NCBI GenBank assembly: GCA_032718565.1 | Contig: JAVGVS010000094.1 | Coordinates: 1,057,187 to 1,121,186 of the forward strand | Length of the DNA stretch: 64,000 nt | Source of the DNA: Distichodus sexfasciatus | Lineage: Eukaryota > Chordata > Actinopteri > Characiformes > Distichodontidae | Direction: 5' to 3' | Part shown: positions 58,541-64,000 of the stretch, piece by piece | How the letters are laid out: each line of letters opens with the position of its first letter | Numbering within the stretch: position 1 is the first letter of the stretch | Program-made: the position numbers and the translations under genes | Notes under the pieces: generated by a model | What the model saw: the letters and a program-made list of their open reading frames with translations, nothing else | What the model was told of the DNA's origin: nothing | Databases searched by the model: none

Positions 58541-60080
58541 TTCTTGTGCCCTTTATCATCTTTCCCGTCTTCCTTGCGTGGCAGAGCAGTTTAAGAGTAT
58601 GGGAGCATTAACACAACAAGGCGACAAGGTGTAAAAGAATCCTCCTCTGGGACTCCCACGCCGGTCATAGGGAATCCAGGTCCGGCCTTCTGTCCAGCAG
58701 GTTTTCACACGTCCAGCCCCCTTTCTCCCTCCCTCCATCCCTCCATCCCGGTCTCTGGTTACCTCCACTGTCCCTCCTCGAACAAAGCTACGTCTGACTC
58801 CCATCTCTCTCCCATCTCCTTCCCAGACCCTATCGGCACGGATTCCCCAGCAGTTTCCCCCGCCTTTCGCCTTCTATCTCTGCACCAGATCTATGGAAAT
58901 CAGCTCCCTCCGAGACTGACCCGGCCTTATGTGTGCCGTTGCAAATGAGTCTTGTCCTTAATTAGTGCGGGGAGCCAAGCGAGTACGAGGGAGGGAGGGA
59001 AAGCAGTCGCCGACTCGCACACATACGCATTTGAGCGCCTCGATTGATTCATGTTAATGCCGTAACTCTAGCCACTCCGTCTTTATAATTACAAACAAAG
59101 AGACTTCTTTTTTAACCTCCCGTCTTGTTTTCTTTTGTAAATAAATGCCCCAAGGGGCGGGCAGAAGAGCTTTACGCCTGCCCGAGGAGACGCCCGAGCG
59201 AGGAGACAGCGCGGTGCCCATGGAGGGGGCGCTTGGGGTCCGCTTCACGGCCCTGACATTTTCTTCAGCGCCCGCCTTTTGTTCTGGTTTCAATATTTTC
59301 CTCTTACTTACTTAACGTCAGCTAACCAGTATTGGTCAACTCTCTCCTTTTCTCTCTCGCTCTCCTCAGCTCTCCATCTCACTCTCTCCTTACTTCCCTC
59401 CCTCTTCCAAAAAAGTCCCTCCTTACCCCCTCCTTTCTCCATCCCCTCCTCCCCCCCCACCCTTCCCCAAAAAACTGATCTCGGATTAACTTTACCAGTG
59501 CAAAAAGGTAGCACCTTCCCGCTTCTGCGCCTTTTCCCTCCGTCCCTCCATCCTTCCATCCTAGCGAGGTAAAAGGGAGCGTTTTTCCCCCCTTTCTCTC
59601 GTTCCCCAGGATCGCTTTCCGTCGGAGGCCTCTCTCGTCTTTTGAAAATCGAACGCACGGATTGGGCTGGCGAATAGGGAGCCGGTCTTGTTCTCTGCCC
59701 ACCCGGTTAATCCTGCGGACCAGGAGTTGGACCGGCCGAGCGCTCTCGTGTGAGGGGGGATTTAGGAAGGCTTTCTTGGGCAACGCGTTCCCCCCCTTTC
59801 CCCACTTCCCTCGCCTTATCCTTACCCCTCCGGTTCTAGTGGTACAGAACGACGACAGATCCCCCCTCCCTCCCTCACTCCCCCTATCCATCCCTCCATC
59901 CACTCCTGCGGCGGGGCGGATGGTACCCAGTTGGATGGGACTGGAAGGCTGATGCCACAGGTGAGGTGCTGAGACTTCCGTCCTCTGAAGGCAGGTGAGT
60001 GGGCTCCTAAATTTTCCTCATTTGGAAGCTCTGGCCTCAATCGATCCTGCCGTCTTTTAACCCAAACCTCAGTCGAGCAT
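58541..60080. other. GC-rich, pyrimidine-rich non-coding region
   Basis: CpG-containing sequence with long C/T runs (58690-58860, 59340-59600, 59855-59910) and an AGGCAGGTGAGT donor-like site at 59990-60001 on the plus strand. This could be a CpG-island-like promoter and untranslated first exon on the plus strand, about 2.8 kb upstream of the tecta start codon. There is no direct link to that gene. Confidence 0.3.
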
Positions 60081-60437
60081 CGCCTACGTTTCCTTTCTGT
60101 TCTTCACGTCCTTCTTCATGAACACCTACCCAGGATGGTGACTTTTATCTGCCCCGCGGGTAGCCTTGCCGATTTCGATAACATCTTTTGTCGTTAATGT
60201 CGCTCTTAACGCTGTTGTTGGAAAGACAACTTGTTTCGAGATCAGATTCTCATGGAGTCAGCCAACTCAACCCTGTCAAGGCCGTGCGATGCCATGTGGA
60301 AAGAGATGGATTTACCCCACTGGCATCTTTCAGCATCTTTTGTCATGCACTTGGGACCGCCACCAAACACAGTTTTTCCAAACGCGCTGGGTTTTGGTGG
60401 CGGGAAAAACGCAGTCGACTGGAGCGTGTGGTCCAAG

Positions 60438-60469
<32 letters not shown>

Positions 60470-62235
60470 GAAGACTAGGTTTCAGTTATGTTGGAAGGTG
60501 GGGATTTGCACTTGTTGGTATCGAGAGTGAACCTGCTATAGTGCCAGCTTCAGGAATGCTGGAGCTGATGGTAGATGTTTGATGGTGTTTAAGAAATATT
60601 CAAATTGCTGAGGAGTTTGTTGGGAGAAAATCATAAATCATCATGTCATCATGCAAATTACATTGTATAAATAAGCAGAAATCAGCATATCAATATGTCA
60701 CAAATGATGAAATTAGTGACAGGTAATAAAGTGCAAGTTGAATTGTGTTAATAAAATTTGTTATAATACCATCTTTAATTCTATTTAATAAGTTAGCTAT
60801 CAAAACAAAATTGCAATATTTATATTCTCCAGCACATGCACGTTGGAATGAAATAGTTCATTCAAACATTATATCATATATAATCAGAGAAACATTAAAC
60901 ACCATGATAAAGAACAAATCAGAATAGGAATGTTTAAACTCAACTTAAATAAACATAATTAAACAAACTTAGCTTAATACAGGTTTATAAATTAGCAACA
61001 TGTTGAAACGTGGAACTCTTTAAATGAAGAAAATAGATTTATGCAGACGTCGGAGAATGTTCAAAGCAATAAATTTTATAAAATCTTGTGTTAAGATTTA
61101 CACTACACTAATTTACACTAGCACTGTAAATTACACAATAGGCAAATTTAACAGTTAACAAGGAAAATGCTTTTCAACATCACCTTATCTAAACTTGTTC
61201 ATGTGTAACGTCATCCACCAGGACCAAAATACACCGGTGATGCATGTGGACCACAGAGAAAAAGCAAAATTAAAAAGGTGTGATTTACAGTGATATGAAT
61301 TGAGAAATAAATGTTCTGCATTTAATACTAAGAATGTCATCCCTTTACATACTGATTAGGAAAAAATATAAATACATTCTGACAGTATCACACAGTATTT
61401 AATACAGATACAATCATTTTGCTTGATAAACTCTCAAACAAATCTGAAATAGTGATCAAAGATCATTTTTCCATTCAAAGAAAGTATCCTGGGTAGACAA
61501 GTCAAATTGCAAGCAAAATTTCACATACATAAATGACAAACTGAAGGAAAAATAATGTTCTGCTTAAATATAAATGGAAAATATAATAAACAGCTAATAA
61601 TTTAATCATTGAATATTGAATGTTTTGACAATGTCAAAAGATAGAAGGTACCAATTGTATTTAATTTCCTCAAAAATGTTTATGACTGTATTAAATGTGA
61701 AGATGCAGGAGGATCTTATAGAGTATCATTAAAGAATCAACTGCTGTGGCCTTTAAAACATCAAAATTCTATTAAGAATTCCTAGTAAGAGGTGGATTCT
61801 CACAAAAAATGATTTTTTACATAGCTGACATACTCATTATAGAAAATAAATTTCTTAGGAAAACATTTCTTAGGAAGGAAATAGAAAATGTCAGTTTGTG
61901 GAAAATATTTAATATACATTTTTAACATTGACATTATCATCATAACAGAGAAACAGAAAAAATGTTAATTTTGGGAGAATTATGTATAAATTTGAATGTT
62001 GTCATCATACAAGAGAAAATGTTAAGTTTGAGGAAAAGATCATTTTTATGTAGCTTTTTATGTTGCTGACAATGTCAGTGACAATAGAAAAGTTTTTGAC
62101 AATTTAATTTTTTAATTTTTACGTAGCTTATATTCTCAACAAAGAAGAGAAAAAGAAATATAACTATATATAACTAAATTTTATGTAGAAGAAAATAGAT
62201 TTTTTTGTGTGTGGGAAAACATTTATAAATGTCTA
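60081..62235. other. Non-coding, AT-rich, (CT)n at 60440-60470
   Basis: From 60600 to 62200 strongly AT-rich without repeats or exons that I can name. One CT microsatellite. Confidence 0.45.
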
Positions 62236-62640
62236 ACATCCAAATTTAAGGGGAAACGCAAACCCTGCAGACAGACACACAGGCCTATGGAAAAGAGCAG
62301 CAGTGCAACTCAAACCTTGTCAATTAGAGGCATTAGGCGAGGCGCTCCTCTGATGCCAGCAGGACGTGGCACGCAAACACTGGATAATGGACTCCTGCAG
62401 ATGAAGACGGAGAGTGCCCGGGTTCGAGTCGCAACCGCGGGCTCGCTGCTGCGTCGCCCGCTCCAGAGAACGTGATCCTGGCCACATTGTTCCCCCTCGC
62501 ATAATGGGACCTTTTCAGCAGAGGGCCAACAGACCCACCATGGCGGGGGCCAGAGAGAGCGAGAAAGGCCCCATGGGAAACCTGGGAGACTGCTCTTAAA
62601 AAACCCAGGGAAGATTAGAGGGCTACTTGGGTCTATTTGC
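62236..62640. other. GC-rich patch upstream of tecta
   Basis: A sharp GC- and CpG-rich island in AT-rich surroundings ending about 200 bases before the tecta start codon ('cccgggttcgagtcgcaaccgcggg' near 62420). It also carries a GGGTTCGAGTCGC tRNA B-box-like word, so a decayed tRNA-derived repeat is another reading. Possible proximal regulatory region. Confidence 0.35.
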
Positions 62641-62842
62641 CTTTAAAATGTCCTTTTAAGACGTGCTTGATGGTTCAGTTCACATGTATAATATAGACTC
62701 TTTAATTAAAAAAATGTCTGACCTTTGGCTAGTTGCTATCAGTATTTGCGTTGTAAATGCTGACGTGTTTTTGGGGTACAGTTCTGAAGAGTAAAAGTGT
62801 GTCTGAATGTGTATGTGTGTGTTTGGTTTTTAGGTCTTTAGG

Positions 62843-64000
62843 ATGCTCAAACCAAGCACTTTAGTCTCTCTGCTCCAGCTTGTTAGCGCTCTTGCTCCTG
62901 GAGGAGGTGAGTCAGGCTTAAGGGCTGGGCGATACGATTCACAATTACAATGTCAATATTATTTTTTGGACGATATACGATATTTACTATCTAATTTTAC
63001 TCAAAAAGATTTATATTTAGATTTATATTTACTCCTTTATGTTCTTATTATATTTATTTACTTGGTTCTAATTGCACAGAAACAACTTATTTGATAGGCG
63101 TAAACAAAATATACATATAAACACAAGAAATGCATATAAACGTTAATGCTTGAAAGCCAATGATCTGACTGCACGTAGGTAGTGTAGGAGTTTACCATTT
63201 GACATATATAAAACTTCAACATAAAATGTGTTTATTGTGTTGCTTTTAACCTATGTTTTGTGAACAAATTAACTGTGCAAAGAACAAAAGTCAAAATTAG
63301 GACTGCACTGTTAACATGTTGTGATAGTTTAATTTTTGATGATGCATAAAAAATATCATTCATATCGTGGCACTTGATAGACCTACTTATGTTACTTGAT
63401 GCTAATTCATTTCCATTCCATTTTCGCATTACAGTCAAAAATATGCAATTTTTGCAGACTATTGATTTGGTAACAAAAATTTGTTTTTCACTCTCCTCTT
63501 TATCTAGCTTTCTCTCAGGATACCCTCTACCCCTTTGGACCAGCCCATAGAGACATAGAAACTCCCAAGTTGGATGATGGCAGTTCACCAGAAATTCCTC
63601 TACTAATTCCATTTATCTTCTTCAATGTCCCCTATCGCACTCTATATGTGAGTCTAAAGAAGTATTTCTGTAAATGTATCAATATATGGATATTTTAGTC
63701 TGGTCACTCATTCTGCATGATTTAGGGGTCAACTGATATATTTGTTTCATAGCTGATACTGATACCAATTGTTATGGTTGACGAAGACTTCATAAGCTCT
63801 CATTTAGAAGTACTAAAGTCACAGTTCATGAATCCATTCTCCATTCTGTAAGGTTGAAGTCCATCAATGTGTCTTATCTTTTCCAGGTAAACAACAACGG
63901 AGTGGTCTCCTTCAACGTTCAGGTGAGCCAGTTCACTCCGGAGGCCTTTCCACTCAGCGACAGTCGCTCCTTTATCGCCCCGCTATGGGCCGACGTGCAC
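62843..64000 (+). CDS. tecta: Alpha-tectorin, 5-prime exons (cut by window end)
   Basis: Secreted, GPI-linked glycoprotein of the inner-ear tectorial/otolithic membrane; in mammals about 2,150 residues with an N-terminal NIDO domain, vWF-D domains and a ZP domain. Three exons join in phase: 62843-62906 (signal peptide MLKPSTLVSLLQLVSALAPG), 63508-63647 and 63887 to the window edge. The second reads YPFGPAHRDIETPKLDDGSS and then FFNVPYRTLY. The third reads VNNNGVVSFNVQVSQFTPEA and reaches PLWADVH at base 64000. These are the start of the NIDO domain and fit the alpha-tectorin pattern (TPK-DDGSS-EI, FFGVPYRTVY, VNNNGVVSFNV) better than SNED1 or nidogens. The start codon is favoured because the hydrophobic leader begins there and the exon ends in a matching phase. 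The rest of the gene is outside. Confidence 0.93.
62915..63010. mobile_element. hAT end fragment in tecta intron 1
   Basis: 'taagggctgggcgatacgat' followed by 'cgatatacgatattt' is a typical hAT left end with subterminal motifs. The right end was not identified. A similar 'ggggtcaactgatat...ctgatactgatacc' scrap lies at 63725-63770 in intron 2. Confidence 0.55.

Noticed and set aside
59308..59903. Frames of 116 and 174 codons on the minus strand
   Set aside because: Arg/Gly/Glu-rich translation of a pyrimidine-rich GC stretch, with no domain and an opposing frame of equal length.
62863..63647. SNED1 or nidogen instead of alpha-tectorin
   Set aside because: All have NIDO domains, but the TPK-DDGSS-EI and FFxVPYRTxYVNNNGVVSFNV wording is specific to alpha-tectorin as I know the families.

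Overview
The window is vertebrate genomic DNA, almost certainly from a ray-finned (teleost-type) fish. It has spliced genes with small GT-AG exons, abundant tRNA-derived SINEs, many short hAT, pogo and Tc1-type DNA-transposon remnants, and long (TA)n, (CA)n, (CT)n and pentanucleotide microsatellites. It shows no bacterial or viral gene organisation. All coding calls were made by hand, by joining exons in phase across GT-AG sites and comparing the products with remembered family features. No search was run, so the species is not assigned.

Layout. (1) About 2.9-11.1 kb, minus strand: an F11R/JAM-A tight-junction Ig receptor in about ten exons, with a 1.1-kb hAT-like element in its last intron. 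(2) 13.4-19.8 kb, minus: a USF1-type bHLH-leucine-zipper transcription factor in ten coding exons. One exon, covering the USF-specific region, carries an in-frame stop and is 109 nt long. (3) 21.4-43.1 kb, minus: three Thy-1-family genes in a row. The first (21.45-23.20 kb) is intact and encodes a 150-residue GPI-anchored single-Ig protein. The second (31.5-33.3 kb) is a tandem duplicate whose Ig exon is open and strongly diverged but whose GPI-signal exon is frameshifted. The third (40.1-42.8 kb) is a more canonical Thy-1 with a good GPI exon but a broken Ig exon. The first two lie in tandem units (about 21.45-31.5 and 31.5-38.3 kb) that also carry pentanucleotide tracts and, in unit 1, a thrice-repeated hAT/pogo composite. 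(4) 43.1-62.8 kb: about 20 kb with no recognisable gene. It contains a 1.4-kb G-rich 21-bp minisatellite next to a 0.65-kb pyrimidine tract, a 44-bp minisatellite whose units resemble CTCF sites, several SINEs and a GC-rich stretch at 56.5-60.1 kb. (5) 62.84 kb to the right edge, plus strand: the first three coding exons of alpha-tectorin (tecta), cut by the window end.

In humans F11R and USF1 are neighbours on 1q23, and THY1 and TECTA both lie on 11q23. Finding all four families together is therefore the main large-scale feature. F11R, Thy-1 and alpha-tectorin are all cell-surface or matrix proteins, but nothing in the sequence shows that they work together.

Reliability. Coding breaks occur at four places: the F11R tail, the USF1 USR exon, the second Thy-1 GPI exon and the third Thy-1 Ig exon. 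Three are single-base indels or look like them, and they lie beside intact exons. They may be true lesions or consensus errors in a repeat-rich region; the sequence alone does not decide.
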